Shown here: piece by piece, positions 44,620-54,056 of the stretch
How positions within the stretch are numbered: position 1 is the stretch's first letter
How the letters are laid out: the number at the start of each line of letters is the position of its first letter
DNA from: Halovenus rubra
Lineage (GTDB): Archaea; Halobacteriota; Halobacteria; Halobacteriales; Haloarculaceae
Assembly: GCF_026586665.1 (NCBI RefSeq)
Contig: NZ_JAODIY010000008.1
Location: 93,106-157,105, forward strand
Reading direction: 5' to 3'
DNA: 64,000 nt
Position numbers and translations under genes: made by a program
The notes under the pieces: generated by a model
Told to the model about the DNA's origin: nothing
Database searches by the model: none
What the model saw: only the letters and a program-made list of their open reading frames with translations

Positions 44620-45041
44620 GTAGATACGAGCGGACCTACGGGACCAGTTGGGAGACGCTAGACGACGAGGAGGCGATGGAACGAGCGTACGCTCTGGGTG
44701 TCGCCGCGACGCTAGGAACATACCATCCCGACGAGCTCGATGCAATCCGTGACGAGATGGGGAGTGCTTACCAGCGAAGCGTCATCGACCTTGCGTTCGA
44801 CGAAGGGAAAACAGAGGCACGCAACCTAGAGAGACCCGAGGATAACAGCCAGAACGACGGCGTCTGGTCGAGCCTCGTCGAAGGTGAACTAAGAGATGTC
44901 GATACCGACGATATTCCGACAGGTGGTCGACAGGGGTTACCCGAGGCTGTCGACAGAGCAGACCTTCTCGACCGGCCAGACTTCGACTCAACGGAGGCAG
45001 TGAATCTGCCTGAGTTTCTTCAAAAAGATTCCGACGAATAG
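44616..45041 (+). CDS. Hypothetical acidic protein
   Basis: 141 residues, soluble and strongly acidic. The helical N-terminal half is SWETLDDEEAMERAYALGVAATLG...DELDAIRDEMGSAYQRSVIDLAFDEGK. The second half is disordered-looking with short LP and DL motifs. It resembles haloarchaeal hypothetical families that follow KaiC-like genes but I cannot assign it. Confidence 0.65.
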   Translation: MSRYERTYGTSWETLDDEEAMERAYALGVAATLGTYHPDELDAIRDEMGSAYQRSVIDLAFDEGKTEARNLERPEDNSQNDGVWSSLVEGELRDVDTDDIPTGGRQGLPEAVDRADLLDRPDFDSTEAVNLPEFLQKDSDE

Positions 45042-45094
45042 ACAGCCAAGGTGGCAATCACAGCACCCAAACCCCTGGCTAGCGATGGTTGGGT

Positions 45095-45868
45095 ATGACC
45101 GTTGCTGACCTCCACGTCCACACAACAAACTCGGACGGGACGCTTACACTTGCGACACTTCCTGGTGCTGCCCGGCGTGCCGGCGTCGAAACGGTGGCTG
45201 TTACTGACCATGACCGTCTGCATCCAGCTCTCGACCAACCTGTTACGATGCATGATGGTATCGAAGTTATCCACGGCATCGAACTCCGTGTTGATACCGG
45301 GGAGTTTCGGGTCGACCTGCTCGGGTACGGCGTCGAGCAGACAGAAGAGATACGCACATTAGTAAACCATCTCCAGACAGACCGCATCGAACGAGCACGA
45401 GAAATCGTTGATCGTGTCGAAGCGGAGACTGGTGTAACTCTCGACGTTACCTTCGAGGAAGGAGTTGGCCGCCCTCACATTGCACGGGCTATCGAGGACA
45501 GTAACGCCCCTTACGACTACAAAAGTGCCTTCGAACAGCTCATCGCTGACGGTCGCCCGTGTTACGTCCCGCGTGATATTCCTGACTTCGAGCGAGGCCG
45601 TGATATTCTCAAAGATGCTTGTGGTATTGTCGGGCTCGCACATCCGTTCCGGTACTCTGACCCCCCAGCAGCGCTCGAACTCGTCGAGACGCTCGATGCG
45701 GTCGAACGATACTATCCCTACGGCCACGAGGTCGATGAGTCACTGCTTGGCGAAACCGTCTCACGGTACGACGCGCTTGTCACTGGCGGGAGTGACGCAC
45801 ACGAAAAAGAGCTTGGGCTTGCTGGACTTGACGACGAAGAATTTGACCGCCTTTCGGCCCACATATAG
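45095..45868 (+). CDS. PHP domain metal-dependent phosphoesterase
   Basis: 257 residues from the ATG at 45095. Metal-binding motifs: DLHVHTTNSDGTL (motif 1), AVTDHDRLHPA (motif 2), VIHGIELRVD (motif 3), GLAHPFRY and GGSDAHEK (motif 4). This is the YciV/RNase AM-like arrangement, where relatives hydrolyse short oligonucleotides or 3',5'-bisphosphonucleotides. In-frame TTG upstream is not preferred. Confidence 0.88.
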   Translation: MTVADLHVHTTNSDGTLTLATLPGAARRAGVETVAVTDHDRLHPALDQPVTMHDGIEVIHGIELRVDTGEFRVDLLGYGVEQTEEIRTLVNHLQTDRIERAREIVDRVEAETGVTLDVTFEEGVGRPHIARAIEDSNAPYDYKSAFEQLIADGRPCYVPRDIPDFERGRDILKDACGIVGLAHPFRYSDPPAALELVETLDAVERYYPYGHEVDESLLGETVSRYDALVTGGSDAHEKELGLAGLDDEEFDRLSAHI

Positions 45869-46027
45869 AGACTGGTTTTGCTGCTTGAGACAGACAGCCG
45901 ACAACAACGAGAAGCGACCGCACTGGTGGTTGCTACGCGAATACCATTAGAAACCATTTGCTACCATTCAAGTACATCCACCGGAAGATTTATACTCTCA
46001 ACTGGTGTACTAGAGTATAGAACAACA

Positions 46028-46576
46028 ATGGTAGACTATACGACACCAATCAAAACGGCGTTTGAGCTGCAACGCAAGACAATCGAGCAGAGTCAGCGTG
46101 CTATGGAGAATGGGCTTGAGTTCCAGCGCGAGATGGCTAGCGCGACAATCGATACGCTCGATGTTCAGGAGACAAGCCAGCGCCAGGCCGTCGAGTTCCT
46201 ACAACAGAACCTCCACCAGACACTCGATGCCGTCGAAGGAATGCCCGGTGCAGTCGGAATGACTGACGGGATTCGGACCACTGTCGATGAGCAGTATCAA
46301 GAACTGCTCGAAGCCCACGCCGAAGCCTTCGACACCGTCGAAGACGAGCTACACGATGGCATCGATACGTACGACGAGATGACCGAGGAGTACCTCGAAA
46401 CCCTCAACGAGCAACTTGACATGCTACTAGAAGCCCACGAGGAGTTCGAAGGACAATCCATCGAGGCGACCGAACAGGTCAGCGAGCAAGTCGAGGACCT
46501 TCAAGAGCAAGTCGAAGATGTGCAGGCCCAGATTCAGGACGTCTCCGAGCAGGCCGCCGACGCCATCGAAGCCTAA
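46028..46576 (+). CDS. Amphipathic coiled-coil protein, phasin-like
   Basis: 182 residues from the ATG at 46028, with a TATA box (TTTATA near 45990) ~30 bases before. It is almost entirely helical, rich in Gln and Glu, opening with TTPIKTAFELQRKTIEQSQRAMENGLEFQREMASATIDTLD, and ends in a continuous heptad pattern. The opening resembles polyhydroxyalkanoate-granule phasins. No pha synthesis genes lie in the window, so this is a structural resemblance only. Confidence 0.68.
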   Translation: MVDYTTPIKTAFELQRKTIEQSQRAMENGLEFQREMASATIDTLDVQETSQRQAVEFLQQNLHQTLDAVEGMPGAVGMTDGIRTTVDEQYQELLEAHAEAFDTVEDELHDGIDTYDEMTEEYLETLNEQLDMLLEAHEEFEGQSIEATEQVSEQVEDLQEQVEDVQAQIQDVSEQAADAIEA

Positions 46577-46621
46577 GCCAATTGTATTTTTTCGCGTTCG
46601 ACACAGACTCCGAGAGTGACG

Positions 46622-47461
46622 TCAGTACTGGCTCATCAGCCCTTTCCGGCGTGCGCGTCGCTGTGCACGGTGCAGGCAGTAGTACCCTGCGAACAAGTAG
46701 ACCGTACTGGTGAGCACCAGGAGACCGAGTTCAGACGGAGCAAACTCCCAGAGCCTGACCCCGTCTTCCATCGCCCGCTGGAGGAGATGGCTGCCGTGTG
46801 AGAGCGGGAGCAGTTTGAGCGCCGGATACGTTCCCGCGGGGGCCGCGATGAGTGCGATGAAGGCATACTGAAGCAGCTGGAATACCTTCTCGATTCGCTT
46901 GTACAGCAGAGCCAACCCGGCAAACAGGAAGCCGATACCGCTGACAGATGCCAGCGTCAGGAGACCCAGCGGCAACACCGTCAGCGGGTCAAGCGTGAGC
47001 CACTTGCCTGAAAGGGCCATCATCACTGCGAGCAGGACAAATCCCCAGAAGAAGCTCAACAGGATGTTGACGGCCATCTTCGTGACCATCACCAGCCCGA
47101 AACCGTTGGGAGACATGAACAGCCGTTCCAGTGTGCCCCACTGTGCCTCGCGAGTAACACTCCACGCGAGGCTCGAGAAAGCGGTGACTGCGAGCGTCCA
47201 GATGAACATCCCGACAATGATGCCAGCCAGCGAGTCGGTAATTGTCGGCCCGGCGACCGCCTGTCCACCGAAGAAAATAATCGCGAACAGGATAGACAGC
47301 GTAAGGAACTGCGTCGCGGTGTTCAGCGGGTAGCGAACCATGATGATGAGTTTTTTGCGAAGAACGACCGAGACGAGCGCGAGCCGTGAGGGACTTCTGT
47401 CAGCACCCGGCTCGGAGTCGGCCGTGTTCGCACCCTGAGTCGAGCGCTCCGTGGTCGCCAT
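46622..47461 (-). CDS. ABC-2 type transporter permease
   Basis: 279 residues from the ATG at 47461, which overlaps the ATPase stop (TGATG). Six membrane helices in the ABC-2 layout, with a cytosolic coupling segment EAQWGTLERLFMSPNG after the second helix that is characteristic of ABC-2 exporters. It forms a two-gene exporter with the ATPase. The substrate (lipid, drug or polymer) is unknown. Confidence 0.9.
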   Translation of the reverse strand: MATTERSTQGANTADSEPGADRSPSRLALVSVVLRKKLIIMVRYPLNTATQFLTLSILFAIIFFGGQAVAGPTITDSLAGIIVGMFIWTLAVTAFSSLAWSVTREAQWGTLERLFMSPNGFGLVMVTKMAVNILLSFFWGFVLLAVMMALSGKWLTLDPLTVLPLGLLTLASVSGIGFLFAGLALLYKRIEKVFQLLQYAFIALIAAPAGTYPALKLLPLSHGSHLLQRAMEDGVRLWEFAPSELGLLVLTSTVYLFAGYYCLHRAQRRARRKGLMSQY

Positions 47462-48540
47462 CACTGCACACCTCCGTTGGCGGTCGCCGGGTCGTCGATG
47501 ACCTCAAGGAACACGTCCTCCAGGTCAAGGTCGACCGACTCCACCTCGTGTAACTCCATCCCGGCGTCGCTCAGCACGTCCATCAGCGCGTAGACGGTAT
47601 CGCTGTCGGCACCCATGCAGTCGATTGCAACCTGGTTGTCCTCCCGCTTGCAGGTGATATCGAACTCCCGTCGGAGTCGGGTCTCGACAGCCTCGGGCAG
47701 CGGTGCCCCGACGACGAAGCGGTAGGACTGTGTTTCGAACAGGTCGACGAGGTCATCAGTGTCGTCGTCGGCGATGATTTTGCCGTCGTTAAGGATAATA
47801 ACCCGGTCGCTGACCGCTTCGATGATGTCGAGGTTGTGGCTTGTCAGGACGATAGTCATATCTTCCTCTTGGGCTAGCCGTCGCAGTTCTCGGTGGAGGT
47901 CGTGTGAGGCCTCAACATCAAGACCGAGTGTTGGTTCGTCAAGGAAGATAACGTCAACATCCCGCGCGAGCGTGCTGGCGAGAGACACTTTTTGTTTCAT
48001 TCCCTTTGAAAATTCGTTGACAGCCGTGTCTGCCACATCGAGCAAGTCGAGTTGCTCCAGCAACTGGTCGTGGCGGTCCCGGACTGCCGACGGGTACTCT
48101 CCGCTAAGGCCGGCAAAGAACTCCAAGTTTTCGCGGGCAGTCAGCCGCCAGTACACGTTCCGGTCGCCTTCGAGCATTGCGCCAACATGACCGTGAGCGC
48201 GCTCGGGGCTGCTTGCAACATCGACCCCACAGATTGAGACAGTACCCCTATCAGGAATTACCAATCCAAGCATCGACTTGATAGCGCTTGTCTTGCCAGC
48301 ACCATTTGGTCCGAGCAATCCAACGATGCTGCCACGTTCTATCTCGAATGAGATGTCGTCAACTGCGGTGACGACATCGTCCCCCGAGCCGTATGATTTT
48401 GTCACCTCATCGACAGTAATTGCCACCTCCCCGTCAACTGCGTGCGTGTTATCGATGTTTGATTTTTCTTCTGGAGTCGTTGAATCGGGAACCTCGCTCT
48501 TTGTGGTATCGGACTGTTGTACTGGCTTACTTGCTGTCAT
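47461..48540 (-). CDS. ABC transporter ATP-binding protein
   Basis: 359 residues. About 45 acidic residues precede the ATPase: Walker A LLGPNGAGKTSAI, signature NEFSKGMKQKVSLA (in place of LSGGQ), Walker B VIFLDEPTLGLD, H loop LTSHNLD. A DUF4162-like C-terminal extension (DDLVDLFETQSYRFVV...LEDVFLEV) matches exporters of the CcmA/DrrA type. Pairs with the permease downstream. Confidence 0.92.
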   Translation of the reverse strand: MTASKPVQQSDTTKSEVPDSTTPEEKSNIDNTHAVDGEVAITVDEVTKSYGSGDDVVTAVDDISFEIERGSIVGLLGPNGAGKTSAIKSMLGLVIPDRGTVSICGVDVASSPERAHGHVGAMLEGDRNVYWRLTARENLEFFAGLSGEYPSAVRDRHDQLLEQLDLLDVADTAVNEFSKGMKQKVSLASTLARDVDVIFLDEPTLGLDVEASHDLHRELRRLAQEEDMTIVLTSHNLDIIEAVSDRVIILNDGKIIADDDTDDLVDLFETQSYRFVVGAPLPEAVETRLRREFDITCKREDNQVAIDCMGADSDTVYALMDVLSDAGMELHEVESVDLDLEDVFLEVIDDPATANGGVQ

Positions 48541-48717
48541 ACATTACTCAAGATGATGGAGGGATATAACACTAAGCAGAATGTCACTTCTGTATTAATT
48601 GTTACTGAAAACTCGTTCACCATCGATGGAAGTAAGCGAAAAGCGAGTACCGTAACATGGCGCACACACAGCAGTGGCTAGTAAAAAAGCACGAAAAGAA
48701 CGAGTTGGTGTTGACGG

Positions 48718-49062
48718 TTATCCGAAGAGTTCGCCGAGGCCTTCGCCGGCTGCCTCGTCGTCCTCGTCGTCATCGTCGTCGTCTGCTTCTTCGGCTTCTT
48801 CTTCTTCGGCTTCGTCGTCGTCATCTGCGGCGTCGTCGCCGCCAGCAGCGGGAGCACCGCCTGCTCCACCAGTCGCGGCGGGAACAGCAGCGGCATCTTC
48901 GACTGCTTCGTCGATGTCAACGTCTTCGAGTGCAGCGACGAGAGCTTTGACGCGGGACTGCTCCACATCAACGCCCGCTGCGTCGAGGACGTTCGTCAGG
49001 TTTTCTTCGTTGATCTCTTCGCCCGATTCGTTCAGGATGAGTGCTGCGTAAACGTACTCCAT
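48718..49062 (-). CDS. rpl12: Ribosomal protein P1 (archaeal L12)
   Basis: 114 residues. Conserved dimerisation domain [30 protein letters not shown], an Ala/Gly hinge and a very long acidic Asp/Glu tail, ending EGLGELFG, the factor-recruiting tip. Third gene of the L1-L10-L12 operon, three bases after L10. The acid-rich tract is longer than in non-halophiles. Confidence 0.97.
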   Translation of the reverse strand: MEYVYAALILNESGEEINEENLTNVLDAAGVDVEQSRVKALVAALEDVDIDEAVEDAAAVPAATGGAGGAPAAGGDDAADDDDEAEEEEAEEADDDDDDEDDEAAGEGLGELFG

Positions 49063-49065
49063 GGT

Positions 49066-50121
49066 TTATCCAAACATTGCTCCGAGAGCGTCGCCGCCGT
49101 CTTCATCATCGTCGTCGTCAGCATCTGCATCTTCGTCGACGTCGGCTTCCTCGGTATCGTCAGGTTGGTCATCGCTCTGTTCGTCTTCGGCTTCGGCCTC
49201 GGCCTCGGCCTCGGTTTCGGCTGGCGCTTCGACGTCCTGTAGTTCCTCAGGAAGCGCCTCCTCGTCGTCGATGTTCGCTACGAGTGCGCGAACTTGGCCG
49301 TCGGCCTTGCTGATGAGGTCCGGCATGACATCCGGGTTTTCGACAGCGCCCTGCAGAGACAGACTCTTGGCCTCGCCGGTGGCCTTCGAAATCTGTGCAG
49401 GGAGCGTCTGCGCGGTTGGGAAGCCCGCGTTGACAGCGAGATTACGACCGAACGCTGCGGCCGTCTCGATGTCAGCCCGGTACTCGTCGATGTCGAGTTC
49501 GAGGTCTTCGGGTTCGAACAGAACGCCCTCGGCGAACACGCCACGAAGGTCGAGACCGACCTCCTTTGGTTCGATGCCGAGTTCGACAAGTACGTTCGAG
49601 AGATCCGTCGAGACTTCCTCGCCAGCGTCAAGCACCGTCGAGTCTTCCATCACTTTGATGGAACCACCGTCGATGCGTGCATTTGCGCCGACACTCTGTA
49701 GTTCACCCACGAACGGACCCGGGTCGACACCCGTATCGCCTTCGGGGATGACAATGTCGTTGGGCGCGACCTCGCCCGCCTTGATTGGCGCGGACGTCTT
49801 TGAGGCTTCGAGTTGCTGGTAGAGCCCGAACGGATTCTCGTTTGTCCCAATGAGGCCGACCTGACCACTTACGTAGCCGGTGAGGTCGTCGAGACCCTCG
49901 CTGGCCTCGTCGAGTGCACGTTCGAGCAACGTGTTGCGCGAGACGCGCAGTTCTGCGGTCCCGTGCAGGTCACGGCGCATGTCCTGAAGCTGCTGGCTCG
50001 GAATGCCCGTGATAGCGACGACGCCGATGCTTTCGTAGCGCTCAACAAAGTCGGTAATCTGGCCGACCTCTTCACGCTTCCACTCCGGAATCGTCTCAGT
50101 TTTACGTTCCTGTGTACTCAT
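49066..50121 (-). CDS. rplP0: Ribosomal protein L10 (P0)
   Basis: 351 residues. It forms the base of the ribosomal stalk. N-terminal rRNA-binding domain ([41 protein letters not shown]), an archaeal insertion domain, and a C-terminal spine for P1 dimers followed by an acidic tail ending in DALGAMFG, the same tip as P1. Adjacent to L1 by one base. Confidence 0.96.
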   Translation of the reverse strand: MSTQERKTETIPEWKREEVGQITDFVERYESIGVVAITGIPSQQLQDMRRDLHGTAELRVSRNTLLERALDEASEGLDDLTGYVSGQVGLIGTNENPFGLYQQLEASKTSAPIKAGEVAPNDIVIPEGDTGVDPGPFVGELQSVGANARIDGGSIKVMEDSTVLDAGEEVSTDLSNVLVELGIEPKEVGLDLRGVFAEGVLFEPEDLELDIDEYRADIETAAAFGRNLAVNAGFPTAQTLPAQISKATGEAKSLSLQGAVENPDVMPDLISKADGQVRALVANIDDEEALPEELQDVEAPAETEAEAEAEAEDEQSDDQPDDTEEADVDEDADADDDDDEDGGDALGAMFG

Positions 50122-50122
50122 C

Positions 50123-50761
50123 TCAAGCCACCTCCACAGCCGGCCCCATTGTCGTCTTCACGTAGATAGACCCAAGATTGAGTGGGCCTTTGTCGAGATC
50201 CGCTTCAAGACGACGGATGATGACGTCGATGTTGTCGGCGACTTCCTCAGCAGACATGTCCTCCGCGCCGACGCGCGTGTGGAACGTCCGACGGTCACCA
50301 CTCCGAATCATCACGGAGTTTTTGAGTCGCTCAACCATCTCGACGACATCGTCGTCGGGGCTGATTGGGTCGGGCATTTTCCCCCGCGGACCGAGAACGG
50401 TCCCCAGGTAACGCCCGATATCTTGCATTAGACCTTCTTCTGCAAGGAAGAAGTCAGTGTCATCTGCGAGGTCCTTGGCCTCGTTATCATTGTCGCCAAG
50501 GTCGGCAAGTTCGTCCGGACTGAGGACATCGTCGGCAACTTCCTCGGCACGGACTGCGGTTTCGCCGTCCGCGAAGACGACAATGTTGGTCTCCTGACCG
50601 GTACCTTCCGGCAGGACGACACTCTCATCAACTCGGTTCGATGGGTCGTTGAGGTCAATGTCGCGCAGATTGATTGCAAGGTCCACCGTCTCACGGAAGT
50701 TCCGGTCGGGGGACTCGTCGATTGCGCGAGAGACTGCCTCCTCTATCTCCTGATCTGCCAT
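50123..50761 (-). CDS. rpl1: Ribosomal protein L1
   Basis: 212 residues. Two-domain L1 fold with [17 protein letters not shown], the interdomain [17 protein letters not shown] and the C-terminal [35 protein letters not shown]. In archaea L1 represses its own mRNA by binding an rRNA-like site near the 5' end. The leader here is about 60 bases from a TATA-like CTTTAAGTG (50850-50858, minus strand). L11 is not upstream. Confidence 0.96.
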   Translation of the reverse strand: MADQEIEEAVSRAIDESPDRNFRETVDLAINLRDIDLNDPSNRVDESVVLPEGTGQETNIVVFADGETAVRAEEVADDVLSPDELADLGDNDNEAKDLADDTDFFLAEEGLMQDIGRYLGTVLGPRGKMPDPISPDDDVVEMVERLKNSVMIRSGDRRTFHTRVGAEDMSAEEVADNIDVIIRRLEADLDKGPLNLGSIYVKTTMGPAVEVA

Positions 50762-50954
50762 TGTTCACCTCCGTAGTACGCCGTCTGGCTGCTACGGGTC
50801 AGTGAAACAGGACTACGCCTGTCTCGGCTGATAAGAAGCCAATGCGACACTTAAAGGCGTCGAACTATTCGGATTATGGCGATTGCGTGACTGTCACATG
50901 GGCGCCACGTAATCGTAATTCTTTTTTCGGGTGTGCCCGGATGATGTGATGCGA

Positions 50955-51028
50955 GCCGCCTTAGCTCAGACTGGGAGAGCACTCGACTGAAGATCGAGCT
51001 GTCCCCGGTTCAAATCCGGGAGGCGGCA
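50955..51028 (+). tRNA. tRNA-Phe (anticodon GAA)
   Basis: 74 nt including the discriminator A at 51028; CCA is not encoded. Acceptor stem GCCGCCT/AGGCGGC, D arm with GGGAG, anticodon stem CTCGA/TCGAG around the loop CTGAAGA (GAA decodes UUC/UUU), T arm CCCGG-TTCAAAT-CCGGG. The 3' end is the attachment site of the integrated element: a near-copy of its last ~20 bases recurs at 56171-56192. Confidence 0.97.
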
Positions 51029-51456
51029 TCCTTTCACCGCTCGAATGATGACCGAGAGTGGTGACGCTGTCCTGCGATTCGGATTCGCCTCGTGCGAAGG
51101 CAACCGGTCACTGGACGCACCCCGTCACGTCTGGCGTTCTGCAATTACCGAAACGTATCGGGGAATCTAGAGTCTTTCGGCCCGAAGTCGCGTACTGCTG
51201 TCAGTCGAGCGCACGAGCCTTGAGCGGCGTATTTTTATACAGCACGTTGAACGCGGTGTCACAGAAGTGGGCACCCCGACTCCGAAGATTGGTTGGATAT
51301 GCCATCAGGCATATGCGGTTTCGTGACTGCTTGAGAGTCTCGAATTCCGCCCGATTGTCATAGTATTAGATGGAGAGTGATAATGATGCAATCAGAACCG
51401 CAGAGAGCCACGTATCGAGCGAATGACAGGCGAGATAACACAGGTGGGGTATCGAG
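51029..51456. other. Element left arm, no gene found
   Basis: 428 bases between the tRNA and RNase HI. It includes a promoter-like TATTTTTATA (51230-51239), an IR hairpin (ATATGCC at 51297-51303 and GGCATAT at 51308-51314) and copy (a) of the internal repeat at 51350-51373. A short RNA from the promoter is possible. I see no protein-coding gene. Confidence 0.45.
51350..51373 (+). repeat. Internal element repeat, copy a (imperfect)
   Basis: 24 bases matching copies b (53006-53029) and c (55041-55064, opposite strand) at 21 of 24 positions, differing at positions 15, 20 and 24. The core CCCGATTGTCATAG is identical in all three. Same orientation as copy b. Located upstream of RNase HI. Confidence 0.8.
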
Positions 51457-51852
51457 ATGACCACACCGGCTGTCGTGAAGTTCGACGGAGGCGCTCGCCC
51501 GAATCCCGGTCCTGCGGCTATCGGGTACATCGTCAAGACTGACGACTGGACCAAGGAGGGGAGCAACCACATCGGAGAATCGACAAACAACCGAGCCGAG
51601 TACCACGCCCTCATCCAAGGGCTGGAACTCGCCTCCGAGAAGGGATGTACCGAGGTTGAGGCGAGGGGTGACTCTCAGTTGGTCGTGAAGCAAGTTCGTG
51701 GTGCGTGGAGTGTGAACGAACCCGCACTTCGTCCACTGCGGGACCGCGTGCAAGAGTTGGCCGAGGAGTTCGAGGGTTTCGAGATACGGCACGCCTCTCG
51801 TGAGGAGAACTGGCAAGCAGATGAGTTGGTGGAGGTTGGCTTCTCGGACTGA
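51457..51852 (+). CDS. rnhA: Ribonuclease HI family protein
   Basis: 131 residues, RNase H fold. The acidic catalytic set is visible: Asp in VKFDGGARPNPG, Glu in NNRAEYHAL, Asp in EARGDSQLV and Asp in NWQADELV. No N-terminal hybrid-binding domain. It degrades the RNA of RNA-DNA hybrids. In this element it could process primers made by the adjacent primase-polymerase, which is inference. Confidence 0.9.
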   Translation: MTTPAVVKFDGGARPNPGPAAIGYIVKTDDWTKEGSNHIGESTNNRAEYHALIQGLELASEKGCTEVEARGDSQLVVKQVRGAWSVNEPALRPLRDRVQELAEEFEGFEIRHASREENWQADELVEVGFSD

Positions 51853-52026
51853 GCGGGATTAACTTCGCCAGAGTCGCTATATGGGAAACACCCTTTGGAG
51901 CCTACCCATTACCGTGTATCTCGGAGTCACAGTTAACTGCCACAATTGTCAAATAATATTTACTTCTGTGTGGGATAACTATCTATGATTGCATTATTGA
52001 CCTTTATTAGAAGAATCTACGTATTC

Positions 52027-52722
52027 TTAGAGAAACCCCTTTTCATCTTCGTTCTCAAACAGTGCTTCTTCTTCACTCTTTAATATAATTTCGTAAGGAG
52101 ATATAAACTCAACATCATCTTTTGCAAAGTAGTAGCGACTGGGGTATTTTGAAGAATTAGATTCTACATCACCAGACATATATCCACAGATGAGGGCACC
52201 CCTCTCAAAAGCATCTTCACCTAGACTATACATAGAACCAATTTCCTTCTTTTCGTGATGGGTCCAGAAGTCTTTCATTTCCAGTTCATACGATAACCTA
52301 TGTATTTCTGACAGGACTTCGTGAGCATATACATAATTCCCCTCTTCAAGCGCCTCTATGTGTTCTTGGTGTAATCTATTAAATTCCTCTAAAAATTCCT
52401 GAACAGGTGCATATTCGTAAACGGGTTCTAACTCTTTTTCTACCTTTTCTGCCCTTCTTTCCAAGATATCAATAAGTTCGCTGGCTCCGTCATTTCCAAC
52501 GTGTTCAGTTATATCAAGGTCGATATCGCGACCGGCAACCAGTCCAAATATCACGCTCTCCTCAATATCTACAGACCCTGATTCAAGTTTATTTTCAGAT
52601 TTATTATACATTGGCTCAAGTTCATTTCCATAGTCATATTTCATCATTGTCGTCCATACATCAACCGGGATTTCATCATCCTCTTTCTGACCACTACTTT
52701 CATCATCTCCATCATTCGTCAT
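52027..52722 (-). CDS. AT-rich hypothetical protein of the element (probable pair with 52712 gene)
   Basis: 231 residues, from the ATG at 52722 seven bases after GGAGGTGA; an ATG at 52728 is too close to it. It is acidic, with a helical central part (ELIDILERRAEKVEKELEPVYEYAPVQEFLEEFNRLHQEHIEALEEGN) and VIFGLVAGRDIDLDITEHVG upstream of it. No known domain recognised. The base composition is far below the flanking genes, so it was probably acquired recently. It overlaps the membrane-protein gene 52712-52942. Confidence 0.6.
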   Translation of the reverse strand: MTNDGDDESSGQKEDDEIPVDVWTTMMKYDYGNELEPMYNKSENKLESGSVDIEESVIFGLVAGRDIDLDITEHVGNDGASELIDILERRAEKVEKELEPVYEYAPVQEFLEEFNRLHQEHIEALEEGNYVYAHEVLSEIHRLSYELEMKDFWTHHEKKEIGSMYSLGEDAFERGALICGYMSGDVESNSSKYPSRYYFAKDDVEFISPYEIILKSEEEALFENEDEKGFL

Positions 52723-52942
52723 TATCATTCACCTCCTCTGAGACAGTAATATCCCCTCCTGCTACACCGCCGACTACTTCACTGTCTGATATTTCGACAG
52801 AATTATTTTTTTCAGGCACCTCATTTTTTCCACTTCTCCTCAAATATGCAATAATAGATGTAATAATTACAACACCTGCCCCGCTAAATAGCCAGTTTTT
52901 ATTCTGGATAACCCATTGAACCAAACCTTCCACCTCAATCAT
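52712..52942 (-). CDS. Small membrane protein of the element
   Basis: 76 residues from MIEVEGLVQWVIQNKNW; a longer frame to 53017 is less likely. One membrane helix (WLFSGAGVVIITSIIAYLRR), then a cytosolic acidic tail with VVGGVAGGDITVSEEV. The tail's VAGGDI echoes VAGRDI in the overlapping downstream gene, and short VAG(G/R)DI strands of this kind are found in proteins that self-assemble or join effector complexes. Function unknown. Confidence 0.5.
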   Translation of the reverse strand: MIEVEGLVQWVIQNKNWLFSGAGVVIITSIIAYLRRSGKNEVPEKNNSVEISDSEVVGGVAGGDITVSEEVNDNDE

Positions 52943-53005
52943 ACGTAGTCTATCTCCGCAGAGATTATTAGGTGTTTTGCGGCCAACTTTCACATCCGAA
53001 CTCCA

Positions 53006-53029
53006 CCCGATTGTCATAGGATTATATGA
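53006..53029 (+). repeat. Internal element repeat, copy b
   Basis: A 24-base sequence identical to the reverse complement of 55041-55064, so b and c form a perfect inverted repeat around the primase and accessory genes. Outside the 24 bases similarity falls away. Copy a is at 51350. Confidence 0.9.
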
Positions 53030-53111
53030 AGGGGTTGGGCGAGGAGAACAAGCGGAATATCACAGTAGTAGGGTGTGTGTAGGTTGTATCCACAGGATTG
53101 AGTTATCTCTC

Positions 53112-54056
53112 TTACTGTACGTACCTCCCATCGAACTCCTCATCCCCTCTCCGACAGGCGATTCGAATGTGCCTCTCGCCGTAGGTGTCTCCATTCGAGT
53201 AATGCACCTCATCCCACTTGCTTCGCATCCGAGCAGAGGCTCGGAAACATTCGTCTATCAACTGCTGGTCACCCTGACACCAGAAGTACAGTTGCTCGAT
53301 GAAGGCCATATCCGCCTCGGAGGCAGAGGTCTTCATCCCGTTCTGTCCTCTCCACCAGCGAAGGATACGAGTGTGGTCCACATCTGTATGACTACACTTA
53401 CCATACTCCTCGATGGTTCGCCGTACCTGTTTGGGAGTGGCGTCCGTTTTGCTTCCGTCGGATTCCTGCTTACTCACAGGCTTCTGCTGACCTGTGAAGG
53501 TGAACTTCTGCCGTTCGGGGAGATAGTCATCCTGCACCTCTCGGACGACTGTGGGCTTGCTCTCGACTGATGTGAGGCCATCGTACACGTCTCCGGTGAG
53601 GACGAAATATCGACTCTCATCGTACACTTCGAGATGCCCTACCTCCGATAAGTCACCTCGGTGCTTGCGGTCGTCCGAATGGTCGCCTTCTGCGATGACG
53701 TGTAATCCTGTTCCCGAACTCGATACCTCGGTGTAGGAGTCGAGGCGTTGCACGATGGTGCGTGCCTCCTTGCTGAACTCGCTGTCTACCTTCACGTCAT
53801 CGAGGTCGAATCCGGCGAAGGGGCCGCCCTCGGTGAAGCAGAAGCCCACAGTTCCACCGAGTTGCTTGACCTTGTCCTGCGCCTCGGTGAAGGCGAGTTG
53901 ATTCACCGACTTCTGCCACCCCTCCGACGGAGCGACTGGCTTCTTGTCCTGAGTCACGAGCCACTGGTCGTGTTCCTTCAAGCGAGTGGGAAGACTGTCA
54001 CCACCACCTGTGTTATCCTCGCTGTCCTGCTGGAAGGTGAAGTCGAATCGACTCAT
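53112..54056 (-). CDS. PrimPol-type DNA primase/polymerase (NrS-1 like)
   Basis: 314 residues. The archaeo-eukaryotic-primase-type core is visible: WLVTQDKKPVAPSEGWQ, GFCFTEGGPFAGFDLDDVKV (with the metal-binding Asp residues), TYTEVSSSGTGLHVIAEG-like YTEVSSSGTGLHVIAEG and LEVYDESRYFVLTGDV. A helix-bundle domain (RWWRGQNGMKTSASEADMAFIEQLYFWC...MRSKWDEVHYSNGDTYGERHI) closes it. No helicase domain is attached. It probably starts or replicates the element's DNA. Overlaps the next gene by four bases. Confidence 0.85.
   Translation of the reverse strand: MSRFDFTFQQDSEDNTGGGDSLPTRLKEHDQWLVTQDKKPVAPSEGWQKSVNQLAFTEAQDKVKQLGGTVGFCFTEGGPFAGFDLDDVKVDSEFSKEARTIVQRLDSYTEVSSSGTGLHVIAEGDHSDDRKHRGDLSEVGHLEVYDESRYFVLTGDVYDGLTSVESKPTVVREVQDDYLPERQKFTFTGQQKPVSKQESDGSKTDATPKQVRRTIEEYGKCSHTDVDHTRILRWWRGQNGMKTSASEADMAFIEQLYFWCQGDQQLIDECFRASARMRSKWDEVHYSNGDTYGERHIRIACRRGDEEFDGRYVQ

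Noticed and set aside
48666..48971. Ala/Ser/Arg-rich plus-strand frames over the L12 gene
   Set aside because: They are shadows of the Asp/Glu-rich L12 tail read on the opposite strand.
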